Shown in pieces: positions 37,332-47,790 of a DNA stretch of 64,000 nucleotides. The stretch's first letter is position 1. Every line of letters begins with the position of its first letter. A program made the position numbers and the translations under genes. The stretch lies in assembly GCA_938008165.1 (NCBI GenBank), contig CALLLP010000010.1, positions 124,001 through 188,000 of the forward strand, in the 5' to 3' direction. The notes under the pieces are model-generated. The model searched no databases, was not told where the DNA came from, and worked only from the letters and a program-made list of their open reading frames with translations. Origin of the DNA: an uncultured Neomegalonema sp. (lineage in GTDB: Bacteria; Pseudomonadota; Alphaproteobacteria; Rhodobacterales; Rhodobacteraceae).

Positions 37332-37407
37332 TGGCAGGGGCGATAGGACTCGAACCTACGACATTCGGTTTTGGAGACCGACGCTCTACCAACTGAGCTA
37401 CACCCCT
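37332..37407 (-). tRNA. tRNA-Trp (anticodon CCA), 3' CCA encoded
   Basis: On the minus strand it begins AGGGGTGTAGCTCAGTTGGT. The anticodon arm reads GTCGGTCTCCAAAACCGA, presenting CCA, and the T arm is CGTAGGTTCGAGTCCTA. The acceptor AGGGGTG pairs with CGCCCCT, followed by G and CCA. It precedes secE and nusG. Confidence 0.97.
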
Positions 37408-37516
37408 ACGCGCGAAACTGCCGTTTAACGTATTGCATGGGGCTGCGCAAGATTGCGCCGTGCGATTTTTCGTATCAGTGAAGAATGCGCGCGCCTCTTT
37501 TGCCGGATTTTTTTCC

Positions 37517-38365
37517 ATGACCTTTGCCCCCATGCTGCGCGCTGCCCTGCTGATGTCGGCGGGAATGTGCTTTATTCCGGTGGGAGACACAGCCGGAAAG
37601 CTGCTGGGTGAGGCCGGAGTCGCGCCGGTTTTCATCGCATGGAGCCGGTTCGCATTGGGGGCCGTGCTGGTTTTTTGTGCCTTTGGCGGGCGAGGATTCG
37701 ACTTCAGGGTCTTTCGGGATTGGCGCTATTGGCTGCGGGCCGTGATCATCACGGTTGCTGTGACCTGCATCCTGACTGCCTTGACGACAGAGCCGATCGC
37801 GAATGTCTTTGCCGCGTTCTTCGTGGGACCGATTCTCTCCTACTTCCTCGCCGCATGGATGCTGGGCGAGACGATAACACGGGCGCGCACGATCCTGCTG
37901 TTCGCGGGGTTTTGCGGCGTCTTGATGGTCGTAAGGCCGGGCGGAGACCTGTCGGCGGGCATCGGCTGGGCGTTGCTGGCGGGGATGCTATACGGGTGCT
38001 TTCTGGTCGCGACGAAATGGCTGAGTGGCACAGTGGCCCCACGCAGCTTGTTGTTTTCGCACCTGACGATCGGCGCGATCCTGCTGACCCCGTGGGGCAC
38101 CGCCGCGATACCGGAGGCGACGGGCATGACCATGGCATTGGTTGTGATGAGCGCGGCGGCCTCGGCGATGGGGAACTTGCTTCATACCATCGCCACGCGC
38201 ATGACCGATGCGTCACGCCTCGCACCCTTTGTCTATGTGCAGCTCGTCTCCGCAACGCTGATGGGCATCGTCGTCTTTGGCACATGGCCTGACGGATGGA
38301 GCCTTGCAGGTCTGGCGCTACTGCTCGTTTCGGGCTTCGGCGCGCTTTTCCTGCAAAGGCGGTGA
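37517..38365 (+). CDS. DMT-superfamily (EamA) transporter
   Basis: This 282-residue membrane protein has about ten helices in two EamA repeats. Features are PVGDTAGKLLGEAGVAPVFIAWSRFALGAVLV and, after a central loop, VVRPGGDLSAGIGWALLAGMLYGCFLVATKWL. EamA proteins export metabolites, but the substrate is unknown. I chose the ATG at 37517 (MTFAPMLRA); a longer in-frame start at 37433 would add a weakly conserved leader. The NAD synthetase gene is convergent ten bases away. Confidence 0.85.
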   Translation: MTFAPMLRAALLMSAGMCFIPVGDTAGKLLGEAGVAPVFIAWSRFALGAVLVFCAFGGRGFDFRVFRDWRYWLRAVIITVAVTCILTALTTEPIANVFAAFFVGPILSYFLAAWMLGETITRARTILLFAGFCGVLMVVRPGGDLSAGIGWALLAGMLYGCFLVATKWLSGTVAPRSLLFSHLTIGAILLTPWGTAAIPEATGMTMALVVMSAAASAMGNLLHTIATRMTDASRLAPFVYVQLVSATLMGIVVFGTWPDGWSLAGLALLLVSGFGALFLQRR

Positions 38366-38374
38366 GGAGCGGGC

Positions 38375-40045
38375 CTATTCCTCGTCCAGATGCAATCGAT
38401 CCCGAAACCGATTCGTCAGCGGATAGCGTCGTTCCAGCCAGAAGGCGCGGGGGCTGAGTTTCGTACCCGGCGCGGACTGGAATCGCTTGAATTCCGAATT
38501 GCGCAGGAGAGTCGCGACCCGCTCGACCGTTTCACGTTCATACCCTGCACGCACGATATCGCCGATTTTCGCATCCCCTTCGATCAGTCGGTAGAGGATG
38601 CCATCGAGCACATCATAGGGCGGCAGGGAATCCTCGTCCTTCTGATCGGCGCGCAGCTCCGCCGAAGGGGGCTTGTCGATGATCCGGGTCGGAATGACGG
38701 CACCCGACTTGCCCATCATCCAGTCGCGGTAATTGGCGTTACGCCAGCGGCATGTTTCGAAAACCCGTGTTTTATACAGGTCTTTCAGCGGGTTATACGC
38801 CCCTGACATATCGCCATATAGCGTGGCATAACCGACCGCGACCTCGGATTTATTGCCGGTGGTCAGCAACAGATGCCCAAACTTATTCGACAGCGCCATG
38901 AGATAAAGGCCGCGCAGGCGCGATTGGATATTTTCTTCCGCAATACCCGGCTCGGTTCCTTCGAAGAAATCCTCCAGCGAACCATTGATCGCCTCGACCC
39001 CCGGCCCGATGGGCAGCGAGACATAGGGCGCGCCGATCCGGTTTGCGCATTCAGCGGCATCCTCCAATGAATGTTCGGATGTGTAGCGCGAGGGCAGCAT
39101 GACGCACCAGACATTCTCCGGTCCCAGCGCATCGGCGGCGATGGTCGCCACAAGAGCCGAATCGACCCCGCCGGACATGCCCAGCACCACGCGCTCAAAC
39201 CCGTTTTTCAGCACATAATCCCGCAATGACAGGACCATAGCGTAGTAATCCGCTTCCCATTCCTCCGGCACCGTATCCAATGGTCCCCGCTCGCAACGCC
39301 AACCATCATCGCCTCGGACGAATTCACAGTTGAGGATCGCCTCCTCGAAGAACGGTGCCTGCAAGGCCAGTTCACCGCCCGGATTGAGGACGAAACTGCC
39401 GCCGTCAAAGCATTGATCGTCCTGACCGCCGATCAGGTTGAGATACAACAGCGGCAATTCGGTCTCGACGACCCGTGCGACCATCACATTCATGCGAACG
39501 TCATGCTTGTTGCGGGCATAGGGCGAGCCGTTCGGCACAACGATGATCTCCGCCCCCGTCTCCACAAGCGTTTCGGCAACATCCGGAAACCACGCATCCT
39601 CGCAAATCGCCACACCGATGCGGACCCCGGCAATGGTCACAGGGCCGGGAGCGGGGCCGGGAACAAAGAATCGCTTTTCATCGAAAACGCCGTAATTGGG
39701 CAATTCATGCTTGCGGAACACCGTATCGATCTTGCCATCCCGCAGCAGATAGACGGCATTGAAGACCAATCCCTCCTCCAGCAAGGGACACCCGATCAGG
39801 ATCGCAGGGCCATCGACCGTCGCGGTGGCAAGGGCCTGCACCTCGCGGCGGCATGTCTCGATAAAGGCGGGTTTGCGGACGAGATCCTGTAGCTGATAGC
39901 CCCCGATAAACATCTCCGGCAGGATCAGCAAATCCGCGCCATCCTCGCGCGCACCGTCCAGCGCCTCATGCGCTTTGGCCGCATTTCCGGCGACATCGCC
40001 GACAATAGCATTCAGTTGCGCTGCCGCAATTTTGATCCGATCCAT
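38375..40045 (-). CDS. nadE: Glutamine-dependent NAD+ synthetase
   Basis: The 556-residue enzyme has an N-terminal nitrilase-like amidase domain with Glu in LLILPEMFIGGY, Lys and Cys in VAICEDAWF. The C-terminal ATP-pyrophosphatase domain has the SGGVDSALVATIA loop. It converts nicotinic acid adenine dinucleotide to NAD with glutamine as nitrogen donor. The ATG at 40045 (MDRIKIAAAQLN) matches the family start and follows a GGAG. A longer open frame reaches 40117. Confidence 0.95.
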   Translation of the reverse strand: MDRIKIAAAQLNAIVGDVAGNAAKAHEALDGAREDGADLLILPEMFIGGYQLQDLVRKPAFIETCRREVQALATATVDGPAILIGCPLLEEGLVFNAVYLLRDGKIDTVFRKHELPNYGVFDEKRFFVPGPAPGPVTIAGVRIGVAICEDAWFPDVAETLVETGAEIIVVPNGSPYARNKHDVRMNVMVARVVETELPLLYLNLIGGQDDQCFDGGSFVLNPGGELALQAPFFEEAILNCEFVRGDDGWRCERGPLDTVPEEWEADYYAMVLSLRDYVLKNGFERVVLGMSGGVDSALVATIAADALGPENVWCVMLPSRYTSEHSLEDAAECANRIGAPYVSLPIGPGVEAINGSLEDFFEGTEPGIAEENIQSRLRGLYLMALSNKFGHLLLTTGNKSEVAVGYATLYGDMSGAYNPLKDLYKTRVFETCRWRNANYRDWMMGKSGAVIPTRIIDKPPSAELRADQKDEDSLPPYDVLDGILYRLIEGDAKIGDIVRAGYERETVERVATLLRNSEFKRFQSAPGTKLSPRAFWLERRYPLTNRFRDRLHLDEE

Positions 40046-40256
40046 CCGTAAGGTCTCCATTCGCGGCGGGTCCGGTAAAGGAAATGGGGTGATAGCCCCC
40101 GGTGAGCAAGGCGGCAATGCCCCGATCGTCGTTTGACAAAGACGGACATGCCAGATGCGCGGTTCGCCGTTGCGTTGCGACGTGCGTATCCGATAAGGTT
40201 TGCAGCACTCGGAGGACGCCTCCGCGCGATTACGTTAGGTGAAGGCTGAGAGATAC

Positions 40257-41183
40257 ATGAGAAACCTGCTTTTGATTGGCACCACCGCCCTTACTCTGGG
40301 TATGGCCACAGCACCGGCCCTGATGGCTCAGGACACGGGCAAGCCGCCTGAGCAAAGCAGAATAACGTATAAGGACGGGGGCGAGTACACCGGCGATTTC
40401 GTCAATGGCAAACAGCACGGGAAAGGAAAGTTTGTCCTGCCCGATGGCTATGAATACGAGGGGGACTGGGTCGATGGCCAGATCGAGGGCAAGGGCGTCG
40501 CGACCTATCCCAACGGATCGACCTATACCGGCGAATTCGTGGATGGTGCGCCCCATGGTCAGGGCACCATCGTCTATGAGGATGGCGGCGAATATACCGG
40601 CCAGTGGATCGAAGGCCGCATCGAAGGCAAGGGCAAGGCCCAATATGCCAATGGCGTCGTCTATGAGGGCGACTTCAAGGATACGGTCCATCATGGCAAG
40701 GGCAAGATGGTCACCGCCGCCAAGTATGAATACGAGGGCGATTGGGTCGAGGGCCTGCAACATGGCGAAGGCACCGCAAAATATCCCAATGGCACGATCT
40801 ATACCGGCGATTTCCGCGAGGGTCTGCGCCATGGAAACGGCAAGATCACCATTGCCGATGACGGTTTTGAATTTTCCGGCACATGGCGCAAGGGCCTGAT
40901 GCATGGCAAGGGCGTCGCGAAATATCCCAATGGCGAGGCGTTCAACCTCTATGAAGGCGAGTTTCTGGAGGGCAAGCGCCACGGCTATGGCGTGATGCGC
41001 TATGCCACCGGCGAGGTATATGACGGCTATTGGGACAAGGGCGAAAAGACCGGCAAAACCGCCGAGAAAGAACCCGAAGACAAGGCCGAGAAAACCGAGA
41101 GCGACGGGAACGACAGGAACGACGACGAAAAAGCTCAAACCGTTGAAAAAACCGACGAGAAGAAAACCGTCGAAACCAATTGA
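40257..41183 (+). CDS. Exported MORN-repeat protein with highly charged C-terminal tail
   Basis: The 308-residue product starts at ATG 40257 with a signal peptide (RNLLLIGTTALTLGMATAPALMA, cut near AQD). About ten MORN units of 23 residues follow (Y.G.[FW]..G...G.G pattern). The residue after the Gly-pair position alternates strictly between Phe and Trp from unit to unit (GDF, GDW, GEF, GQW, GDF, GDW, GDF, GTW, GEF, GYW), giving a 46-residue super-repeat. The last 45 residues are dense in Lys and Glu. Periplasmic MORN proteins have been linked to binding of lipid or cell-wall ligands, but no function is known here. An efficient terminator follows. Confidence 0.85.
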   Translation: MRNLLLIGTTALTLGMATAPALMAQDTGKPPEQSRITYKDGGEYTGDFVNGKQHGKGKFVLPDGYEYEGDWVDGQIEGKGVATYPNGSTYTGEFVDGAPHGQGTIVYEDGGEYTGQWIEGRIEGKGKAQYANGVVYEGDFKDTVHHGKGKMVTAAKYEYEGDWVEGLQHGEGTAKYPNGTIYTGDFREGLRHGNGKITIADDGFEFSGTWRKGLMHGKGVAKYPNGEAFNLYEGEFLEGKRHGYGVMRYATGEVYDGYWDKGEKTGKTAEKEPEDKAEKTESDGNDRNDDEKAQTVEKTDEKKTVETN

Positions 41184-41227
41184 TCGTCATTTCTGCGACA
41201 TTTCGGACTTTTGTATCCCAAAGGCAT

Positions 41228-41265
41228 ATCCCCGGACTCATCCCCATGAGTCCGGGGATTTTTTT
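41228..41265 (+). terminator. Strong intrinsic terminator after the MORN gene
   Basis: ATCCCCGGACTCAT (41228-41241) pairs perfectly with ATGAGTCCGGGGAT (41246-41259) over a four-base loop, followed by a run of T. It ends transcription about 45 bases after the MORN stop codon. Confidence 0.93.
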
Positions 41266-41448
41266 GCCTTGAGGCTGGCCTCCCGAAGCGGCGGTGACGG
41301 CATTCGATACGCCCCTATCGGATGGCGAGACAGCGAAGGGGCAACATTTTCGCACAATATCGTCAGAACGAATGCAACCAGCGACAGTGTCACCGAGTTA
41401 TCGTAGGGTCCGGTCAATCAGACCAATATCCAATGCGGAGAAACTGTT

Positions 41449-41928
41449 ATGTTCAGAAACCTTTCCTTCTGCCTTGTCGCTCTGCTCGCTGCATCCCCGG
41501 CATTGGCGCAATCTGTCGTTGTTTCGGAATCGGCACTACAGGTACAGCCGCTCTCCCCGTCGCTGGGCACGACCGAATCGCTGGCGATCATCACCCCGAA
41601 TCAGGCGGAGGCATTGATCGACGGCACGGCGACACCAACGCCTGTGCCCGCCGCCGTGCAGACAATCATCTTGCCGGATGAAAGCGCGCAGGCCCTGAGC
41701 ACTCTGCCCCGAATCTCGCCACAGGAAGTCGAGATCTTGATCGAAGAGCCGCTGGTCGTCGATCCCAATGCGGAGCGCGCGGAACAGGATGTCTCGCTCT
41801 ATGTAATGGAAGAAGGCACGATCCTGCCCAGTGCATCATGGACCGCACGGGACAGCGAAGCATGCAAAGCGGCAGGCGGGATCGAATTGCCCCTGCCCAG
41901 CAATCGTATCGGATGTTTCAAGCTCTGA
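41449..41928 (+). CDS. Small exported protein of unknown function
   Basis: The 159-residue product has a signal peptide (FRNLSFCLVALLAASPALA, cut at AQS). The mature part is rich in Pro, Thr, Glu and Leu (for example SLGTTESLAIITPNQAEALIDG and ISPQEVEILIEEP). Two similar short units (ITPNQAEALIDG and ISPQEVEILIEEP) suggest an internal duplication. Two Cys in the last 25 residues (SEACKAAGG and NRIGCFKL) could form a disulfide. I recognise no family. The gap before it holds the MORN terminator. Confidence 0.7.
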   Translation: MFRNLSFCLVALLAASPALAQSVVVSESALQVQPLSPSLGTTESLAIITPNQAEALIDGTATPTPVPAAVQTIILPDESAQALSTLPRISPQEVEILIEEPLVVDPNAERAEQDVSLYVMEEGTILPSASWTARDSEACKAAGGIELPLPSNRIGCFKL

Positions 41929-41999
41929 TCGCGGCGAGCATATGGCCTGACGCTCCTATATGTCCCGCACCCGATGCGGGGCATTTGTAAGTCTATGGT

Positions 42000-43093
<1,094 letters not shown>

Positions 43094-43104
43094 TCAAGGG
43101 GCGA

Positions 43105-44349
43105 TTACTGCGCCGGTGCCACACGGGGGGTCAGAAGTGTCTCGAACCCGTCCGCCGGATGACGCGGCACGATCCGCGCTAGGCATAGCGACATGAACGC
43201 CATGGCGGCCCCCAGCATAAACACCGCCGCAGGCATCACGAGATAGAGATACCCCAACACCGCAGGCAGAAAAACAGCCGCGATATGGTTGATGGTAAAT
43301 GCAACGGCGGCGGTCGGCGCATGATCTTCGGGCGAGGCGATCTTCTGGAAATAGGTCTTCAGCGCGAAGGACATCGAAAAGAAGATATGATCCGCCAAAT
43401 ATAAAAACGCCGCCCAGAGCGGGTTCACATCGAGATAATAGATCAACGCATATCCCGAAAAGACGCAGATCAGCCCCGTATATTCGATGGTCAGCGCCAG
43501 CCGTTCACCAAAGCGCGTAATCAACAATCCGATCCATGGTGCGACCAGCATCGTGATAAACTGGTTTACAAGCAAAAGCGCAGCAGTTTCATGTAGTTCA
43601 TACCCAAACTTTTCAACCAGCATGAAGGTGGCGAAGACGAGAAAAATCTGCCGCCGCGCGCCCCCCATGAAGACCAGCGCATAATAGAGCCAATAGCGCC
43701 GCTTCATCATCAGCTCTTTGCGCTGGGCATGCGGGGCCTCGAAACGCGGATAGGCGACGATGGCAAAGAGGATGAGCACAATGGCAAGGCATCCCGCAAT
43801 CAGATAGGGCCAGCGGTAATCGAGCGGCACCGGGTCCACCGCCCCGCCCCGTGCCGTAAAGCCCCAGAAAATCAGCGCACCGAAGACAACGAATCCCACC
43901 CCGGCGGCCACCGCACGCAGATTGCCAAGCACCTGAGGCGCGCGCTCGCGGCTGAGCCATTGAAGCTGAAGCGATTGATTGATCGTCTCGAAATAATGAT
44001 AGCCGACGGAACTGATCATCGTGGTCAGGGCCAACCCCCAGAATGTCGGCAAAAAGCCCGTCATGGCCGCCCCAAAGGCCAATAACAGCAGCGCGACATA
44101 AGCCAGCGTCTGCTCGCGCATGAACAGGATGACGAGCACGGCCCCGAAGGACAGAAAACCGGGAATCTCGCGGATCGTCTGCATCCAGCCGATATCCGAA
44201 CCGTCGAATTGCGCCGCCTCGACCGCGAAATTATTGAGCAGCGCCATCCACACATCAAAAGATAACGCCATGGCGATGGTCATGACAATCAGCAGCGATT
44301 CGGGGCGTTGCCAGCGGGGAAGCGTGTGACTGTCGGCAATGCGGATCAT
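43105..44349 (-). CDS. MFS-type transporter
   Basis: This 414-residue membrane protein has about twelve helices. From the ATG at 44349 (MIRIADSHTL) it follows AAAGG. Motifs include GWMQTIREIPGFLSFGAVL and YHYFETINQSLQLQWLSRERAPQVLGNLRAV, an MFS cytoplasmic loop. I recognise the fold but not a substrate. It lies between the ferredoxin and the GlxA-like regulator on the same strand, about 90 bases from each. Frames further upstream give no plausible leader. Confidence 0.8.
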   Translation of the reverse strand: MIRIADSHTLPRWQRPESLLIVMTIAMALSFDVWMALLNNFAVEAAQFDGSDIGWMQTIREIPGFLSFGAVLVILFMREQTLAYVALLLLAFGAAMTGFLPTFWGLALTTMISSVGYHYFETINQSLQLQWLSRERAPQVLGNLRAVAAGVGFVVFGALIFWGFTARGGAVDPVPLDYRWPYLIAGCLAIVLILFAIVAYPRFEAPHAQRKELMMKRRYWLYYALVFMGGARRQIFLVFATFMLVEKFGYELHETAALLLVNQFITMLVAPWIGLLITRFGERLALTIEYTGLICVFSGYALIYYLDVNPLWAAFLYLADHIFFSMSFALKTYFQKIASPEDHAPTAAVAFTINHIAAVFLPAVLGYLYLVMPAAVFMLGAAMAFMSLCLARIVPRHPADGFETLLTPRVAPAQ

Positions 44350-44437
44350 GGCGCGCCTTTCTGATAGCCTATCGCTATCGAATTTCAGCACAAACCGATA
44401 GTCGGATAAGGGCGGCAAGACGAGCAGCCGTCCTGCC

Positions 44438-45445
44438 CTATTCCATGCCGATACCGTTATCTTCCAGTTCATGGGTGGAAACCGGCGGTGCGCCCCGCTC
44501 GCGATAGGGGGTCCGGTTGAAATACGAGCGATAGCATTTCGAGAAATGGGAAGGCGAGGTAAACCCCGAAGCAAGCGCAACGTTGATGACGGACATTTCA
44601 GTCTGTAACAAGAGGTTGCGCGCCTTTTGCAAGCGCAATTCCATGTAATAGCGCTTGGGCGAGCGATCCAGATACCGGCGGAACAGGCGTTCGAGTTGCC
44701 GCGTCGACATCTCGGATTGTTTCGCGAGGATCGAGGGGCTGATCGGCTCCTCCAGATTTTGCTCCATCATCTGAATGATCGTGACGAGTTTTGGGTGGCG
44801 GACCCCGATCCGGGCAGGCACGGACAGGCGCTGTTCCTCTCGCTCGCCACGCAGGGGGGTATGGATGATCTGATCGGTGATGAGGCTGACCACCGCTGAA
44901 TCCACATCCCGTGCAATCAGGGTCAACATCATATCCGTCGCCGCGATGCCTCCCGCACAGGTAAAGCGGTTACCATCGATTTCGAATAACCGATTGGTCA
45001 GCTCAATATCGAGAAACTCCTCCGAGAATGCCGCCTTGTTTTCCCAATGGATCGTGCAGCGCCGGTCGTCCAGCAATCCGGCTTTGGCCAGAATCAACGC
45101 CCCCGTACACAGCGCCCCCATGGGCGAGCCAAGGCGGCTTTGTTTGCGCAGCCATGTCAGAACCGGCTTAGTCGCCGCTTTATGCGCATTAAGCCCGGAA
45201 ACGACCACCACCCGCGCCGCGCGGGGGATATCCCCAAGGCCGCTCGACACATCTACCCGCGCCCCGCAAGACGATTGTACGGCCTCGCCAGTCTCGGAGA
45301 CCAAGAACCATTGATAGGTTTCGACACCCGTGCCCCGATTGGCAAGGCGCAGCGGCTCGATTGCAGACGCAAAAGCGATCATCGAGAAATCCTCGACGAG
45401 CAAGAAAACGTAGCAGATAGGCCCAGATCCGTCCGTTCCGCGCAT
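44438..45445 (-). CDS. GlxA/GbdR-type AraC-family transcriptional regulator
   Basis: The 335-residue protein has an N-terminal DJ-1/PfpI-like domain (residues of about 10-185; ILAKAGLLDDRRCTIHWENK and RFTCAGGIAATDMML) and a C-terminal AraC HTH domain (ILAKQSEMSTRQLERLFRRYLDRSPKRYYMELRLQKARNLL; SHFSKCYRSYFNRTPYRER). These architectures sense small amines such as glycine betaine (GbdR) or other metabolites. The amidase-like Cys site is replaced, as usual for regulators. Its target genes cannot be named; the neighbouring MFS transporter is a candidate. Confidence 0.85.
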   Translation of the reverse strand: MRGTDGSGPICYVFLLVEDFSMIAFASAIEPLRLANRGTGVETYQWFLVSETGEAVQSSCGARVDVSSGLGDIPRAARVVVVSGLNAHKAATKPVLTWLRKQSRLGSPMGALCTGALILAKAGLLDDRRCTIHWENKAAFSEEFLDIELTNRLFEIDGNRFTCAGGIAATDMMLTLIARDVDSAVVSLITDQIIHTPLRGEREEQRLSVPARIGVRHPKLVTIIQMMEQNLEEPISPSILAKQSEMSTRQLERLFRRYLDRSPKRYYMELRLQKARNLLLQTEMSVINVALASGFTSPSHFSKCYRSYFNRTPYRERGAPPVSTHELEDNGIGME

Positions 45446-45576
45446 GGCTCAACCTGTATAGCCGCCTTACCGCTCTAGCCGGTCCCGGACCGGGAACACA
45501 TAGCGAAGCAGATTGCTGACAGAAAAAGAGAATGGGCGTCAGGTCAAGGACGATTCGTCATGCGGCCCATCGCGCA

Positions 45577-46065
45577 TCACATCACCGGATTCCAAAAATA
45601 CGCCTGAAAGATCGAATCGACATCCTCGACCGCCTCCGTGCGCACAACCACCCGCTCGCGGGTAAAGAGCGTCACCTCGAAAGCATCGCGATAGAATGTG
45701 GCGGAAACGATGGTCGAGCGGGCGATATTGACGCAAGGGCGGTGACTGTCCAACGGCTCCAGAACAACACCGCCGGGAAAGATAAACAGCACTCCCTCGC
45801 GGGTCGTCGCCGGGTCAACGGGGATGGGATATACCGGCGCGACCCCCCTGCGCCTGCGCGATTGCAGCCGGGGGCCACACATGCCGCCGCGACAGGGTAT
45901 ATTGTCGATCACGTCCCATTCCGCCGGAACCCTCAACAGCTGCTGAAGGTGCGACACGCCGGAAATGGAAGGATCTATCACACGGTTGGCCTGTGCCATG
46001 GCAGTACGGGCACGCAGGGCACCTTGCCCGTCATCCTCGTCGTACACGCCAACAGCAAACGCCAT
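45577..46065 (-). CDS. Conserved-looking cytoplasmic protein of unknown function
   Basis: The 162-residue frame starts at 46065, five bases after GGAGGA on the minus strand. It contains CRGGMCGPRLQSRRRRGVAP and a C-terminal strand-rich region (GVLFIFPGGVVLEPLDSHRPCVNIARSTIVSATFYRDAFEVTLFTRERVVV). Three Cys and an Arg-rich loop are notable. No signal peptide or helix is seen. I do not recognise a family, and it is flanked by unrelated genes. Confidence 0.55.
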   Translation of the reverse strand: MAFAVGVYDEDDGQGALRARTAMAQANRVIDPSISGVSHLQQLLRVPAEWDVIDNIPCRGGMCGPRLQSRRRRGVAPVYPIPVDPATTREGVLFIFPGGVVLEPLDSHRPCVNIARSTIVSATFYRDAFEVTLFTRERVVVRTEAVEDVDSIFQAYFWNPVM

Positions 46066-46153
46066 ACCATCCTCCGAAACTACAACGGAAACTATGCAAT
46101 CAGGGCGGTAAAAATTCCCTCTACGCGAATGGTTAACTTTATACGCCTGCCTG

Positions 46154-46183
46154 TGGACACCTGAACATTCCTAGGGATATAGA
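46154..46183 (+). promoter_or_regulatory. Probable sigma-70 type promoter for DAHP synthase
   Basis: TGGACA (46154-46159) and TATAGA (46178-46183) are spaced by 18 bases, about 65 bases ahead of the aroG start. No leader peptide or riboswitch was recognised in between. Confidence 0.5.
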
Positions 46184-46249
46184 CGCGCAGGGTGTGCGAT
46201 GCGCCCCGGTGCCATCCGCGCCGATCTTACCATAATGAGGACCGAAGCG

Positions 46250-47581
46250 ATGACGGTGAACTGGTCTGCCGATAGCTGGAAAAACCACACGGCCTTGCAG
46301 ATGCCAGACTATGAGGACAAAGCGGCGCTCGATCGCGTGACCGCCAAGCTCGCCTCATATCCACCGCTCGTATTTGCAGGGGAGGCCCGCGCGCTCAAGG
46401 CACGGTTGGGCGATGTCGCACGGGGCGAGGCGTTTCTGATGCAGGGCGGCGATTGCGCCGAAAGCTTTGCCGAATTCTCAGGCGACATGATCCGCGACAC
46501 GTTCAAGGTGATGCTGCAAATGGCGGTCACGCTGACCTTTGCCACGCGTAAGCCGGTTGTGAAAGTGGGCCGCATGGCGGGCCAATTCGCCAAGCCCCGA
46601 TCCGCCCCGACGGAGACGAAAGACGGCGTGGAATTGCCCAGCTATCGTGGTGATATCATCAACGAACTGGACTTCACCCCCGAAGCCCGCCGCCCGAATC
46701 CCGACAAGATGCTCGAAGCGTATCTTCATGCAGCCGCAACGCTCAACCTGCTGCGCGCCTTTGCGACGGGAGGCTATGCCGATCTGGAGCGGGTTACGGA
46801 CTGGAATCTCGATTTCGCCAAGGACGAACGCTATGCCCAGACCGCCCAGCGCGTTTCGCAGGCGGTTGCCTTCATGAAAGCCTGCGGCGTCGATGCCGAT
46901 ACGGCGCAAGAAATTGCGACAACCGAATATTACACGTCGCATGAAGCGCTGTTACTGCCCTATGAGCAAGCGCTGGCGCGGGTGGATTCGACCACCGGCG
47001 ATACGGTCGCCTGCTCCGCGCATATGCTGTGGATCGGGGATCGCACCCGCCAGCCCGACGGTGCCCATGTCGAATTCTGTCGCGGGGTCGTCAATCCCAT
47101 CGGCGTAAAATGCGGCCCATCGATGACGGTGGAAGACCTCAAGCAACTGATGGGCATCCTCAACCCCGAAAACGAGCCGGGTCGCCTGACGCTGATCAAT
47201 CGCTTCGGCGCGGGCAAGGTCGGCGATCATTTGCCCAAGCTGATCGAGACGGTCAAGGCCGAGGGCGCGAATGTCGTCTGGTGCTGTGACCCGATGCACG
47301 GCAATACCGTCAAGGCCGAGAGCGGCTACAAAACCCGCCCCTTCGAGCGCATCTTGCAGGAAACCCGCGAATTCATCGATACATGTCAGGAGCAGGATGT
47401 CTATCCCGGCGGCGTGCATCTGGAGATGACGGGCAAGGACGTGACCGAATGCACCGGCGGGATGCGCGAGGTGACCGATGCGGGCCTGTCCTCGCGTTAT
47501 CACACTGCCTGCGACCCGCGCCTGAATGCCTCGCAATCCTTGGAAGTGGCTTTCCTGATCGCGGAAGAAATGGAACGCTAG
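46250..47581 (+). CDS. aroG: 3-deoxy-7-phosphoheptulonate synthase, class II
   Basis: The first step of the shikimate pathway condenses phosphoenolpyruvate with erythrose 4-phosphate. The 443-residue plant-type enzyme has [14 protein letters not shown] (metal-ligand Cys region), [32 protein letters not shown] and [24 protein letters not shown], all class II signatures. I chose ATG 46250 ([10 protein letters not shown]); an ATG at 46235 would add five residues. Feedback control cannot be judged from the sequence. The 209-base region after the stop contains two hairpins. Confidence 0.95.
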   Translation: MTVNWSADSWKNHTALQMPDYEDKAALDRVTAKLASYPPLVFAGEARALKARLGDVARGEAFLMQGGDCAESFAEFSGDMIRDTFKVMLQMAVTLTFATRKPVVKVGRMAGQFAKPRSAPTETKDGVELPSYRGDIINELDFTPEARRPNPDKMLEAYLHAAATLNLLRAFATGGYADLERVTDWNLDFAKDERYAQTAQRVSQAVAFMKACGVDADTAQEIATTEYYTSHEALLLPYEQALARVDSTTGDTVACSAHMLWIGDRTRQPDGAHVEFCRGVVNPIGVKCGPSMTVEDLKQLMGILNPENEPGRLTLINRFGAGKVGDHLPKLIETVKAEGANVVWCCDPMHGNTVKAESGYKTRPFERILQETREFIDTCQEQDVYPGGVHLEMTGKDVTECTGGMREVTDAGLSSRYHTACDPRLNASQSLEVAFLIAEEMER

Positions 47582-47639
47582 AATATCCGCTCTCAAGGGC
47601 AATAGAAGCATTGCCCGGCCCGGAAAATCGCGCCAAACC

Positions 47640-47706
47640 GTCATGATCCGCAGCATCTTCGGATCATGACCCGCCAAGCGGATCGAGCAGTGCGCTTGGC
47701 ATTTTC
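47640..47706 (+). terminator. Tandem hairpins downstream of DAHP synthase
   Basis: GTCATGATCCG (47640-47650) pairs perfectly with CGGATCATGAC (47660-47670). A second stem follows (GCCAAGCG, 47673-47680, with CGCTTGGC, 47693-47700), then ATTTTCTC. The second hairpin plus T-rich tail is the probable terminator; the first may stabilise the 3' end. Confidence 0.6.
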
Positions 47707-47790
47707 TCACCTCATCGGGCTTGATCGAGGGCTTGGGACAGTCAGGTATTGTCCCCAGGCCCCGGCGCATCGGTCAGGGCAGGAGAGATC

